Part shown: one piece after another, positions 8,330 through 17,619 of the stretch
Layout of the letters: every line of letters starts with the position of its first letter
How positions within the stretch are numbered: position 1 is the stretch's first letter
NCBI GenBank assembly: GCA_965205055.1
Contig: OZ242030.1
Span: forward strand, 3,286,001-3,350,000
DNA length: 64,000 nucleotides
Source of the DNA: CBDBBY01 sp965205055
Lineage (GTDB): Bacteria > Pseudomonadota > Alphaproteobacteria > Rhodobacterales > Rhodobacteraceae
Reading direction: 5' to 3'
The notes under the pieces: generated by a model
Database searches by the model: none
What the model saw: only the letters and a program-made list of their open reading frames with translations
Told to the model about the DNA's origin: nothing
Position numbers and translations under genes: made by a program

Positions 8330-9288
8330 CGAAACAGGGCAACGATTTCTTTCAACCCGTCTCGACAATGGAACTGGCGCGGTTTGCTGGCGTGCCCACC
8401 TTTATGCGGTTGCCCGGCCTGACGCCGGATCATCCGCGATATTCCGAGGTGGAGATGGGTCTGGTCGGCGTGCCCATGGATGGCGGCACCACCAACCGGC
8501 CGGGCGCCCGGCACGGGCCGCGTCAATTGCGGGACTACTCCACCATGATCCGGTCGATGAACCCGGTCACCGGGGTCAACCCGTTCACATCCGTCAACTG
8601 CGCCGATCTGGGGGATGTGCCGCCCAACCCGGTGGATATTCACGACAGCCTGAACCGGATCACGGCGTTCTATGCCAGTTTGAAGGCGCACGGCATCACG
8701 CCGATGTCAGCCGGTGGCGACCATCTGGTGACGCTTCCGATCCTGCGGGCGCTGGGCGCCGACGAACCGCTGGGTCTGATCCAGTTCGACAGCCATACCG
8801 ATCTGTTCGACAGTTATTTCGGCGGCTGCAAATTCACCCACGGCACCCCGTTCCGCCGCGCCATCGAGGAAGGTCTGGTCGACCCGCATCGTTTCGTGCA
8901 GATCGGCATTCGCGGCACCGCCTACAATACCGAGGATACGGACTGGGGCATCGATCAAGGCGTGCGGATCATCCGCATCGAAGAAGTGTTCGAACGCGGC
9001 ATCCCCCATGTCATGGCCGAAGCGCGCGAGATCCTTGGGGACAAGCCCGCCTACTGCACCTACGACATCGATTTTGTCGATCCGACCTTTGCGCCGGGCA
9101 CCGGAACGCCGGAGATCGGGGGCCCCAACAGCTTTCAGGCGCAGCAGGTGATCCGCGAACTGGCGGGCGTCGATCTGATCGGCGCCGATCTGGTCGAGGT
9201 GGCCCCGCCCTTCGATTCCTCCGGGGGCACCGCTTGGCTGGGCATCTCGCTGATGTTCGAACTGATGTGCGTGCTGTCGCAGGCATAG
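8326..9288 (+). CDS. Ureohydrolase (agmatinase family), second copy
   Basis: A 320-residue paralogue of the preceding enzyme, clearly divergent in sequence. Metal ligands are kept as GGDHLV (about 127-132), FDSHTD (about 150-155) and YDIDFVDPTFAPG (about 246-258), so it should be catalytically competent. The Ala-to-Ser change in the DAHTD motif is tolerated in the family. Translation is coupled to the first copy through ATGA. It is the last gene of the cluster; a degraded IS630 copy begins about 65 bases after its stop. Confidence 0.9.
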   Translation: MTKQGNDFFQPVSTMELARFAGVPTFMRLPGLTPDHPRYSEVEMGLVGVPMDGGTTNRPGARHGPRQLRDYSTMIRSMNPVTGVNPFTSVNCADLGDVPPNPVDIHDSLNRITAFYASLKAHGITPMSAGGDHLVTLPILRALGADEPLGLIQFDSHTDLFDSYFGGCKFTHGTPFRRAIEEGLVDPHRFVQIGIRGTAYNTEDTDWGIDQGVRIIRIEEVFERGIPHVMAEAREILGDKPAYCTYDIDFVDPTFAPGTGTPEIGGPNSFQAQQVIRELAGVDLIGADLVEVAPPFDSSGGTAWLGISLMFELMCVLSQA

Positions 9289-9354
9289 AGCCATTCCGCA
9301 CCGTGAGACAAATGATGTTCCGGGTTTCACTTCGTGAATTCAAGCTCTTGGCTG

Positions 9355-9830
9355 AATGACCACTAGTCGGCGCCCAAGGGATCGGCGATGTGATTTTCAG
9401 GGCATTGCACGCGGGTTCCGCCGCCGGCATTTTGAGGCGCAGACTTGCCGTGAATGTTGCAGGTCTCGAACTGCCGACTCGCGAAATGGACCAATTTCGA
9501 ACGCCGATTCACATGGACAACTCCGCCGCCGACAAGCACGGAGCCGTCCTTGAGCGGTCGGCGGAGCGTCGGCGCTGGACCTTCCACTGCACGCCGACCT
9601 CCTGCTCCTGGATGAAAGCGGTCGAGAGCTTCTTCGGGAAGATGGTCCGCCGAAGGTTCAGGCGCGGCGTCTGCAAATCCGCCGAGCAGCTCGAGAAGGC
9701 GATCATGGAGTTCATCGAGCTGCACAACGGAAAAGAGGCGAAGGCGTTCAAATGAACGGCAAGCCCGGAGCGGCTCATCGCCGCCCGCCAAAGAGGGATT
9801 CAAGTGATTGGAACATGCCGCCAGCTCGAC
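9355..9830 (+). pseudogene. IS630-family transposase relic
   Basis: The C-terminal DDE region of an IS630-type transposase can be read: CTPTSCSWMKAVESFFGKM and FIELHNGKEAKAFK, then a TGA where relatives have Trp, and continuing in the same frame as ASPERLIAARQRGIQVIGT. The N-terminal half is absent. Two other relics of the same type lie at about 38980-39372 and 41595-41735. The in-frame TGA and missing half make it non-functional. Confidence 0.8.
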
Positions 9831-10150
9831 GACCGGCCGCCGCTCTCCGTCGTTTCCGCCGACCGGGTATCGACCGCGGCCGCCAGTTCGCGGCCGAAAG
9901 CGCGGCGCACGTCCATCATCCGGCCGAAAGTCCCGTCACGGCGCCAAGCGTGGAAACTGTTCCGGATGGTCGCAGAGGGAGGAAAAAATGGTGAATCGCC
10001 CGCCACAGGCACCCGGTGCCGACTCCCGAGCACAGGAAGGGAGACAGCCTGAGCTTGGCCGAGAAGTCGGGCGGGCAGCCTCAAGCCGATTGCGTTGATG
10101 AAGAAGCAATCGGAGCGGTCTTCGTGATCAGCTGAAGCCGCTGCAACAAA
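9831..10150. other. Stretch without a recognisable gene
   Basis: Several overlapping short frames exist on both strands but none resembles a known family or carries a good ribosome binding site with a plausible product. Part of it may be remaining IS630 flank. Confidence 0.4.
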
Positions 10151-10900
10151 TCAGCTTTCGTCGCCAATGCTTTCGGCGTCGCCCGGAAACTGTCGGACCA
10201 GCAACTCAGCTGCGGATTCGACTTCCGGCGCGCTGGCTCCTCGAACGACGAGATTCGCGCCGTATTTCTGCTCCGTCCTAAACGGATACGAGCCGAACCG
10301 GAGTTCCGGGAACTGCCGAACGATCTTTTCTAGCGATTCCGCTATTTCGCTTTCGGGCCGGAACACTTTGACAGTCCGGGACTCGAGAGGGCGGCCCTTC
10401 GGCAATCGATCCAGCAGCGCACCGACCATCGCCCTGAATATTGCGGGCACGCCTGCCATGACATGCACGTTTTCAACCGAAAAGCCCGGCGCCCGGGAAA
10501 TGTCGTTCCTGATCAGCGTCGCGCCTTCGGGAACTCTCGCCATTCGCATTCTGGCGCTTGAACTGCGGATGTGGTTCGCTCCGTAGAAATCCTCCAGGAT
10601 TTTTTTGGCGTCGTCTCGAATGCCGATCGGCTTCTTCAATGCGGCAGCCACGGCATCCGCAGTGATGTCGTCGTGGGTGGGGCCGATCCCGCCGCTGGTG
10701 AACAACATGTCATGGGAGCCTCTCAGTTCGTTCACGGCGCCGACAATTCCGTCGTGATCGTCGCCGACGATCCGCACTTCCTTCAGGTCTATCCCCAAGC
10801 CTGCAAGCTCACCCGCAAGGAAGAACATGTTCGCGTCTCGCGTGCGGCCCGACAGGATTTCATCTCCGATCACGAGCATTGCCGCCGTAGGATTTGACAT
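10151..10900 (-). CDS. CinA/MoaB-type molybdopterin-binding-domain protein
   Basis: A 249-residue protein with the MoCF_biosynth fold: AMLVIGDEILSGRTRDAN at the start and FTSGGIGPTHDDITADAVA at about 70-90, the signature of the CinA N-terminal / MogA-like domain. The C-terminal amidase domain of full-length CinA is absent, as in many alphaproteobacterial short forms. Its cellular substrate is usually unknown; CinA-type proteins act on nucleotides or NMN-like molecules and MogA on molybdopterin. ATG 10900 is chosen because AGAGGTG lies just upstream; the frame also opens at 10921. Confidence 0.85.
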   Translation of the reverse strand: MSNPTAAMLVIGDEILSGRTRDANMFFLAGELAGLGIDLKEVRIVGDDHDGIVGAVNELRGSHDMLFTSGGIGPTHDDITADAVAAALKKPIGIRDDAKKILEDFYGANHIRSSSARMRMARVPEGATLIRNDISRAPGFSVENVHVMAGVPAIFRAMVGALLDRLPKGRPLESRTVKVFRPESEIAESLEKIVRQFPELRFGSYPFRTEQKYGANLVVRGASAPEVESAAELLVRQFPGDAESIGDES

Positions 10901-11089
10901 GTTCACCTCTATGCCTGTCATCCGCCCAGCTGTCCTTCATATTCGCCAAGCGCGGCCAAAGAGCAAGTCTTGGCATTTGAGATTCCGACAGCGGTTATGA
11001 CAGTTGAACGAGACGCGTCGATTCAGCATCGATTCCGGCTGCGGAATTCGGCGGATCGAACGGAGCGCGTTCGCCGATCCGGCGTCGGC

Positions 11090-11584
11090 TCAATAAGCGG
11101 CTTCCTTGACGGATTCCATCGAGATGTGGGTGGAGGTGCTGGCGAGTCCCGGCAATTTGGTTATCCTTTCCGCAATCACCATTCTGAAAGCGCGGATGTC
11201 CTTCGTCCGGATCTTCAGGAGGTAGTCGAACGATCCGGCGATGAGATGGCACTCCTCGATTTCAGGTATGCCGCGGACCATTTCATTGAAGGCGCGCACC
11301 GTGCTTTCCGACGTGTTCCCCAGCTTCACCTCGGTGAACGCGACATGCTCCAGATCCAGCATCGCCGGGCTCAGCACGGCGCGATAGCCCAAAATGCATC
11401 CGCTGCTTTCAAGCTTCCTGATTCGAACTTGGCAGGGACTGGTCGACAATCCGACCCGCCGCGCGATCTCGGCCGCTGGAAGTCGGCCTTCCGTCGCGAG
11501 AATCTTGAGGATCTTCGCGTCGATGGCGTCGATGGAACTCGGCCGAGTTGCGGTGCCTGAGTCTGTCAATGCGCTTCGGAGCAT
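11090..11584 (-). CDS. Lrp/AsnC-family regulator, probable regulator of putA
   Basis: A 164-residue Lrp-type protein. The N-terminal HTH is clear (DAKILKILATEGRLPAAEIA, then VGLSTSPCQVRIRKLE) and is followed by an RAM ligand-binding domain (VAFTEVKLG, then IPEIEECHLIAGSFDYLLKI). It is divergent from putA, exactly as PutR/Lrp regulators that activate proline catabolism in response to proline are in alphaproteobacteria. ATG 11584 is preferred because AAGGA lies ten bases before it; an in-frame ATG at 11623 would add 13 residues not typical of the family. Confidence 0.88.
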   Translation of the reverse strand: MLRSALTDSGTATRPSSIDAIDAKILKILATEGRLPAAEIARRVGLSTSPCQVRIRKLESSGCILGYRAVLSPAMLDLEHVAFTEVKLGNTSESTVRAFNEMVRGIPEIEECHLIAGSFDYLLKIRTKDIRAFRMVIAERITKLPGLASTSTHISMESVKEAAY

Positions 11585-11866
11585 TCGTTTTGATTTCCTT
11601 ACTCCATCGGCATGATGCGGCAAAGCGGGAACTCAAACGCGATCGAACGGTCGCGCTTCGCGGACCGCAGCATCAGCGGCTTTCGCCGATCATCCGGTCG
11701 AATCTCGGCGCGGCACATTTTGCCGCAAAATTTTCAGTATGCAATCACAAAGACTGACTGAAATACAGAAACAAACGAGTTGTTCCGCAATTTTTGGATA
11801 TTCTGGGAAAAAGAACTATGATTGCATGCTACGATATTTCGAATTGAGTGCGAACGAGGGTGCATA
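11585..11866. promoter_or_regulatory. Divergent promoter region between the Lrp-type gene and putA
   Basis: The gap turns A+T-rich at about 11715-11830, with runs such as TTTTGCCGCAAAATTTTCAG, consistent with Lrp-type binding and promoter melting. No exact box is assigned. GAGGGTG at 11856-11862 is the ribosome binding site that decides the GTG start of putA. Confidence 0.5.
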
Positions 11867-14800
11867 GTGAATAGACGTTTGGAAGATATCCGAGTCGGAA
11901 TTCTGGAGGCGAAGCAGACCGACGAAGACCGACATCTGGACAGCTTGATCGAAACAGCCGCTTACCCCGCGGAATCGAGGTTGGCGTCATCCAAAGCGGC
12001 CGCGAATCTGATCGGGGAGATCAGATCGTCCGGCAATCTGGGACGGATGGATGCCGTTCTCGCCGAATACGGCCTTCGAACCGACGAGGGCATCGCCCTG
12101 CTTCGGCTGGCGGAGGCGCTCATCCGCGTGCCCGACGCCGCGACCGCCGATGCGTTGATCGCCGACAAGATCGCCCATGCGGACTGGGCGAAGCATCGAG
12201 GCAATTCGAATTCCGCATTCGTCAACGTCCTCACGCGGCTGCTGATGACGGCCGCTTGGTGCCTGCGGAGCGGCGCCGGCGGATCCGTCGGGAGGGCGAT
12301 CAGCGCCCTTTCGACGCCGATCATCAGGTTCGGGTCGCGCAGAGCGATCGAGCTTCTCGCCGAGCGCTTCGTTTTAGGCCGAACGATGCAGCAAGCCCTT
12401 TCGAAATCCGCCGGAATGGAGCGTCGCGGATACCAATACTCTTTCGACATGCTGGGCGAGGAGGCGCTGACCGCCGCCGATGCGGAGAAGTTTTTCATCG
12501 ACTATCAGACCGCGATCAAGGATCTTGCGCCCAAATGCACTGCCCCCGACCACCGGGACAACCACGGGATTTCGATAAAGCTTTCCGCTTTGCACCCTCG
12601 CTACGAGTTCACGAAGCGTGACCGCGTGATCAAGGAACTAGGCGCGCGAGTGTCGCGTCTCGCGCACATGGCGAAAGAGGCGAATATCGGGATCGACATC
12701 GACGCGGAGGAGGCGGACAGGCTTGAGCTGTCTCTCGACGTGATCGAAACCGTCATGCGGGATCCCGGATTGAAGGGATGGGACGGCTTCGGGATCGTCG
12801 TCCAGGCGTACGGCAAGGCTGCTCCCCGCGTTCTGGACTATCTGTACGCGCTCGCGAACGAACTGGACCGCAAGATCAAGATCAGGCTGGTGAAAGGCGC
12901 ATACTGGGATTCGGAAATCAAGCGCGCGCAGGTCGAGGGGCTTCCGGATTTTCCCGTCTACACGCGGAAGTCCGCCACGGACGTCTCCTATCTCTGCTGC
13001 GCGAGGAAGCTGCTGACCATGACGGATCGGGTCTATCCTCAATTCGCCGGCCACAACGCCCACACGGTCTCCTCCATCCTGCAGATTGTCGGAGAAGGAA
13101 CGGAATTCGAGTTCCAGCGCATCCACGGGATGGGCGAAGCGCTTCACGACGAGATAAGGCGCCGGAAGAATGCCCGATGCAGAATTTACGCGCCCGTCGG
13201 CAAGTACAAGGAGCTGCTTCCTTATTTGGCGAGGCGGATGCTCGAGAACGGCGCGAACAGCTCGTTCGTGAATCAGATTGCCGATTTCTCGAACGATCCC
13301 GAGGACATCTCCCGCGATCCGTTCGAATTGCTGGAGGAAGCCCGAAAGAGAAATGTTCAGGCGATTTCCCCTCCGTCCGCGATATTCGGAAACGACCGGG
13401 TCAACTCGAAAGGATGGGATTTGCACAATCCCGGCCAGCTTCAAGAGATCGAGGAGCGCAGAACGCCGTTTCGGACTAGCTCTTGGACGTCCGCGCCGGA
13501 AATCGCGGCGACGGCGGACTCGCGCGGGCCGCGCATTCGAGTCTCAAGCCCTTCGAACCCCGAGGACATCGTAGGCGAGGTCGAGGAGGCGTCCGGCGAA
13601 GCGATCGAAGCGGCGCTCGGCGCGGCCAGGGACTGGAGCGCGGCGACGCCGGGCGATCGAGGAAACGTCTTGAGACGAACTTCCGACCTGTACGAAGAGC
13701 ATTTCGCGGAGATATTTTCCATCCTGGCCCGCGAAGCAGGGAAAACCGCGACCGACGCCGTGGCGGAACTTCGCGAAGCGGTCGATTTTCTGCGCTTCTA
13801 CGCTTCGGAGGCCGAATCCGGCAAGCTCGGCCCGCCTCTCGGCACCGTCGCGTGCATTTCGCCGTGGAATTTCCCGCTGGCGATATTTTCCGGCCAGGTC
13901 GCGGGGGCCTTGGCGGCGGGCAACGCCGTAATCGCCAAGCCGGCCGAGCAGACGCCGCTGATCGCCAAATTCGCGACCGACTGCTTCCATCGGGCGGGCG
14001 TTCCGAAGGACGTCCTCCAGTTGCTTCCCGGAAACGGGCCCGACGTGGGAGCTGTGCTGGCGGCCCATCCGAAGATCGACGGCGTCGCGTTCACCGGCTC
14101 CACGGAAACCGCCCGCCTCATCAACGCCGGAATAGCCGGAGCGAACAAGCCGGCGGCGCCTTTGATCGCGGAAACCGGCGGAATCAACGCGATGATCGTG
14201 GACAGCACCGCCCAGCCGGAGCAGGTCGTGAAGGACGTCGTCGTCTCCGCGTTCCAGTCCGCCGGGCAGCGCTGCTCGGCTTCCCGTATCGTCTATCTGC
14301 AGGAGGATGTTTCCGAATATTTCCTGAACATGCTGTTCGGGGCGATGGACGAGCTGGCGGTCGGCGACCCGTGGGACGCGGCGACCGACATCGGGCCGCT
14401 CATTGACGAGGAATCGAAACGGCGCGTCGACGCGCACATACAGGCCGCCCGAACCGAAGGGCGGCTGCTGAAGCAGTGCGGCGCGCCTGAAACCGGCCAT
14501 TTCGTCGGACCGGCGGTGCTGAAGGTCGGGGGAATCGAAGATCTGGAGAGCGAAGTTTTCGGCCCCGTGCTCCATGTCGCGACGTTCAGGCCGAAGGAGT
14601 TGGGCAATATCCTCGATTCAATTAACGCGAAGGGATACGGCCTCACCTTCGCCATGCATTCCAGGATCGACGCCAGGGTCGAGGAGGTTGTCGGCCGCCT
14701 GAAAATCGGCAACATGTATATCAATCGCAACCAGATCGGCGCGGTCGTCGGATCGCAGCCGTTCGGCGGCGAGGGCCTGTCCGGAACGGGGCCGAAAGCC

Positions 14801-15352
14801 GGAGGCCCGGATTATCTTCGCGGGTTCACCCAAGGGCGGTTCCCGTCCCGCAAAGCGGAAACGAGCCCGGAAGCCGATTTCGACGACGTCCAGTCCCTGC
14901 TGGACGGGCTTGCCGCCAAGGCAAGCCAGCGGTTGCGGACGCTGGACCTGCCGGGACCGACCGGGGAGTCGAACAGGCTGTCCCATTACCCGAGAGGCGT
15001 CGTTCTTTGCCTGGGCCCGACCGCTGAGGACGCGGCCGAGCAAGCGCGGGTCGCGAAGTCCGTCGGATGCGAAGCCGCGTCGGTCGCGCCGGGAGCGCAA
15101 GGCGAAAACGCGATTCCGGGATTCTTGCCGCGGGACGCGTTGCGCAGCCTGCGCAACGTCGCTTTGGTCGTGCTGTGGAGCGATGCTCAGGATCTGGCCG
15201 CCGCCCGCGCCGCCCTCGCGGACCGCGACGGCGCCTTGATTCCGCTGGTCGGGTCGCTGAACCTTGCGGAAAAGTGCGTCCACGAGCGGCACGTCTGCAT
15301 CGATACGACCGCCGCAGGGGGAAACGCCTCGCTGTTCGCCGCCGCCGGCTGA
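11867..15352 (+). CDS. putA: Bifunctional proline dehydrogenase / P5C dehydrogenase
   Basis: A 1161-residue PutA that oxidises proline to glutamate in two steps. Residues about 150-450 form the FAD proline dehydrogenase barrel (RLVKGAYWDSEIKRAQ, FAGHNAHTVSSIL, FQRIHGMGEALHDEI, and the terminal RRMLENGANSSFVNQ). Residues about 520-1000 form the NAD-dependent P5C dehydrogenase with catalytic Cys in SAGQRCSASR and general base Glu in ETGG. A C-terminal domain follows. No ribbon-helix-helix DNA-binding domain is present at the N-terminus, so it is not autoregulatory like E. coli PutA; regulation is more likely through the divergent Lrp-type protein. GTG 11867 is chosen for its ribosome binding site. 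Proline from betaine breakdown encoded at 25-30 kb could feed it. Confidence 0.95.
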   Translation: MNRRLEDIRVGILEAKQTDEDRHLDSLIETAAYPAESRLASSKAAANLIGEIRSSGNLGRMDAVLAEYGLRTDEGIALLRLAEALIRVPDAATADALIADKIAHADWAKHRGNSNSAFVNVLTRLLMTAAWCLRSGAGGSVGRAISALSTPIIRFGSRRAIELLAERFVLGRTMQQALSKSAGMERRGYQYSFDMLGEEALTAADAEKFFIDYQTAIKDLAPKCTAPDHRDNHGISIKLSALHPRYEFTKRDRVIKELGARVSRLAHMAKEANIGIDIDAEEADRLELSLDVIETVMRDPGLKGWDGFGIVVQAYGKAAPRVLDYLYALANELDRKIKIRLVKGAYWDSEIKRAQVEGLPDFPVYTRKSATDVSYLCCARKLLTMTDRVYPQFAGHNAHTVSSILQIVGEGTEFEFQRIHGMGEALHDEIRRRKNARCRIYAPVGKYKELLPYLARRMLENGANSSFVNQIADFSNDPEDISRDPFELLEEARKRNVQAISPPSAIFGNDRVNSKGWDLHNPGQLQEIEERRTPFRTSSWTSAPEIAATADSRGPRIRVSSPSNPEDIVGEVEEASGEAIEAALGAARDWSAATPGDRGNVLRRTSDLYEEHFAEIFSILAREAGKTATDAVAELREAVDFLRFYASEAESGKLGPPLGTVACISPWNFPLAIFSGQVAGALAAGNAVIAKPAEQTPLIAKFATDCFHRAGVPKDVLQLLPGNGPDVGAVLAAHPKIDGVAFTGSTETARLINAGIAGANKPAAPLIAETGGINAMIVDSTAQPEQVVKDVVVSAFQSAGQRCSASRIVYLQEDVSEYFLNMLFGAMDELAVGDPWDAATDIGPLIDEESKRRVDAHIQAARTEGRLLKQCGAPETGHFVGPAVLKVGGIEDLESEVFGPVLHVATFRPKELGNILDSINAKGYGLTFAMHSRIDARVEEVVGRLKIGNMYINRNQIGAVVGSQPFGGEGLSGTGPKAGGPDYLRGFTQGRFPSRKAETSPEADFDDVQSLLDGLAAKASQRLRTLDLPGPTGESNRLSHYPRGVVLCLGPTAEDAAEQARVAKSVGCEAASVAPGAQGENAIPGFLPRDALRSLRNVALVVLWSDAQDLAAARAALADRDGALIPLVGSLNLAEKCVHERHVCIDTTAAGGNASLFAAAG

Positions 15353-15376
15353 ATTCGGTCGAGACGCGGCGACGCC

Positions 15377-16330
15377 CTACGCCGCGCGGCGCTCGGAACG
15401 CCAGCGGACGTTCGCGGGCTCCCCGGCTTTCGCCAATGCGCCGCGGAGCGTCTCGCCTTTGAGTTCCGCCTCGAGTATTTTCCTGACTTCGATCAACTTC
15501 CGCAGATCGATTCCGGTTCGGAAGCCGCTGCGTTCGCAAAGGAAGACCAGATCCTCGAATACGACGTTGCCCGTCGCGCCGGGCGCGAACGGGCACCCGC
15601 CGAGTCCGGCCAGCGTCGCGTCGAGAACCCTGACGCCCGATTGAAGCGCCGCGTACGCGTTGGACAGGCCGGTTCCCCTGGTGTCGTGCAAGTGGACGAT
15701 CAGAGGGGTGTCGCCGATCCTGGGCAGAACCGCCCGGCACATTTCGGAGATTTGCATCGGGCCGGCGTATCCGACGGTGTCGGCCACTCCGATCGCCTCG
15801 GCGCCCGCGTCGATGCAGGATTCTATCAGCTCGACAACGGAATCGACCGCGACCTCGCCCGAAATCGAGCATCCGAACGCCATTGAAATCGCGGTGTTGA
15901 TCAAAGGCTTCGGCGCCGAGCCCCGCATTTCGACCGCGTTGCGTACGAGGTTCACGGCTTCGGCCCTCGTGCGGTTGATGTTGGCGAGGCTGTGCTCTTC
16001 CGTCGCAGAGATGGAGAAGATGATTTCGTCCACGTCCGTCTCCAGCGCATCGGCCGTAGCCCGTTCATTCAGCGTCAACGCGGACGAGCGGGCGTCGGGG
16101 AGGCCGGAAACCGTTTCCACCAGATCCCTGATGTCCGCGAACTGCGGAAACCTGCTCTTGGAAAGGAACGAGCCGACCTCGAAATGCCTGACCCCCGCAT
16201 CGTGCGCGCGTCTGATCCATTCCTTCTTGGCCGAGGTGCCGGGCCAGGATTTGGTGAGCTGCAGGCCGTCGCGCAAGCCGAGTTCGCGGAGAACGAGCTT
16301 GTCCTTCGGATAGAATTCACGCGCTTTCAC
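15377..16330 (-). CDS. Hydroxymethylglutaryl-CoA lyase-like enzyme
   Basis: A 317-residue HMGL-like TIM barrel. Key motifs are RDGLQ near residue 20, VHLHDTRGTGLSNAY at about 205 and the active-site loop GLGGCPFAPGATGNVVFED at about 237, containing the catalytic cysteine. It would cleave a 3-hydroxy-3-methylacyl-CoA such as HMG-CoA, or a citramalyl-CoA-like ester, to acetyl-CoA and a ketoacid. Its start overlaps the end of the upstream CaiB-type CoA-transferase gene by 14 bases, suggesting that the transferase activates the free acid that this lyase cleaves. The acid is not identified. Confidence 0.9.
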   Translation of the reverse strand: MKAREFYPKDKLVLRELGLRDGLQLTKSWPGTSAKKEWIRRAHDAGVRHFEVGSFLSKSRFPQFADIRDLVETVSGLPDARSSALTLNERATADALETDVDEIIFSISATEEHSLANINRTRAEAVNLVRNAVEMRGSAPKPLINTAISMAFGCSISGEVAVDSVVELIESCIDAGAEAIGVADTVGYAGPMQISEMCRAVLPRIGDTPLIVHLHDTRGTGLSNAYAALQSGVRVLDATLAGLGGCPFAPGATGNVVFEDLVFLCERSGFRTGIDLRKLIEVRKILEAELKGETLRGALAKAGEPANVRWRSERRAA

Positions 16331-17516
16331 TGTTCGTTTCCTCCTTGGATCCGGCAGATCGTCCGCCGGCGCATTCCTGACTGAGCCCGAGGCTCATTAG
16401 CACTTCCGAAGTCGCATTGCCCAGAGCCGGAACGTCCATGCCTCCTGCGATTCTTGTCCTGTCGATCTCGAAGGGCATGCCGGGAGCGCGCATGGCGCCG
16501 CCGTCGGGGAGCGGCGACGCAGGCATTCCGTCAGGCCAGTTGGCTTGGGGATCTTCGTACATCTCCGCAGGGCGGGCGATGCGCGCGAACGGAATTCCTT
16601 CGGCTTCGAAGGCTTGAACGAGCTCCTCGGAAGCTTTCCGCGCGACCGCATCCCGGAATACCGGTATCGTCCAGCTCCTCGCTTCGATCTGATCCGTCCG
16701 GATTTGCAATCTCGGATCGTCCAGAAGCTGCTGCAGGTCCAGCAAGCGACAGAGGATCGACCATTGCTTTTCCGTGACCGCCCCGATGAACATCGACGAG
16801 CCGTCGCCGGTCTGGAAAATGTCGTAGACCGGCCAGGAAAAATCCCGGTCGGGCATCGGCGGCGGCTCGATTCCCATCAGCTCGAATTGGACCATGTGCT
16901 GGGCCACGAGAAGCAGGCTGTTCTCGAACAGCCCGACCCGGACTTCCCGGCCGACTCCCGTTCGTTCGCGTTCTTTGAGAGCCGCGACCACCGCGTAGGC
17001 GCCGAACAGCCCGCCCATTATGTCGTTGACCGACGATCCGACCCTGAGCGGCTTTCCGATTGGGCCCGTCATGTACGCCAATCCGGTCATCATTTGGGCG
17101 ACCTCGTCGAGCGCCGTCCTGTGCTCGTACGGGCCGTGAAGAAAGCCTTTGCACGAAACCGTTATCAATCTTGGATGGCGCTCCCTGAGGTCCGTAGGCG
17201 CCAATCCCATCCGTTCCAAAGACGCATCCCTGAAGTTTTCGATCAATGCGTCGGATGTCGCGAGAAGCTTGTCGAGCGCCGATTTGCCGTCCCGGGTCGA
17301 CAAGTCGAGCACGACGGATTTCTTCCCGCGGTTGAACGTCGGGAAGAACGACGCGCCCATGCCCTTCAATTCGCGGGTCCTGTCGCCGCCGGGCGGCTCG
17401 ACCTTGATGACTTCGGCGCCCAGAAACGCCAGAAACATGCCGCATGACGGGCCGAACACCATATGGCTGACCTCGACCACGCGGACTCCCTCCAGCGGCT
17501 TGAAGTCTTGGGTCAC
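16317..17516 (-). CDS. CaiB/BaiF-family CoA-transferase
   Basis: A 399-residue family III CoA-transferase: PLEGVRVVEVSHMVFGPSCG at the N-terminus, GAEVIKVEPPGGD, then NRGKKSVVLDL and ENFRDASLERMG. The catalytic aspartate common to the family is expected in the region around 165-170, where ALDEVAQMMTG and SVNDIMGGLFGAY occur. It transfers CoA between carboxylates in the cytosol. It is the upstream partner of the HMG-CoA-lyase-like gene, and a second CaiB gene occurs at 58.6 kb with different partners. Confidence 0.9.
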   Translation of the reverse strand: MTQDFKPLEGVRVVEVSHMVFGPSCGMFLAFLGAEVIKVEPPGGDRTRELKGMGASFFPTFNRGKKSVVLDLSTRDGKSALDKLLATSDALIENFRDASLERMGLAPTDLRERHPRLITVSCKGFLHGPYEHRTALDEVAQMMTGLAYMTGPIGKPLRVGSSVNDIMGGLFGAYAVVAALKERERTGVGREVRVGLFENSLLLVAQHMVQFELMGIEPPPMPDRDFSWPVYDIFQTGDGSSMFIGAVTEKQWSILCRLLDLQQLLDDPRLQIRTDQIEARSWTIPVFRDAVARKASEELVQAFEAEGIPFARIARPAEMYEDPQANWPDGMPASPLPDGGAMRAPGMPFEIDRTRIAGGMDVPALGNATSEVLMSLGLSQECAGGRSAGSKEETNSESA

Positions 17517-17619
17517 GCTTGATCCTTCCGTTCGCTAGCGACGTCCGTTGGCGCGTCCATCATGGATTATCCGTTTTTTCTTCGAGTCGTAAGAAGCGCA
17601 AGAACGGGTCCGCGGAAGG

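Noticed and set aside
6038..8368. A 776-codon open frame on the minus strand across the permease and ureohydrolase genes
   Set aside because: It is the antisense shadow of GC-rich genes: rich in His, Arg, Asp and Gln, without domains, and both opposing genes are clearly real.
9745..9760. In-frame TGA at conserved Trp positions in the IS630 relic and in mcrC, suggesting UGA could code for Trp
   Set aside because: Many intact genes here end with TGA in tight ATGA overlaps (ABC, ureohydrolase, dnd, CaiB genes). Read-through would destroy them, so the TGAs are nonsense mutations in pseudogenes.
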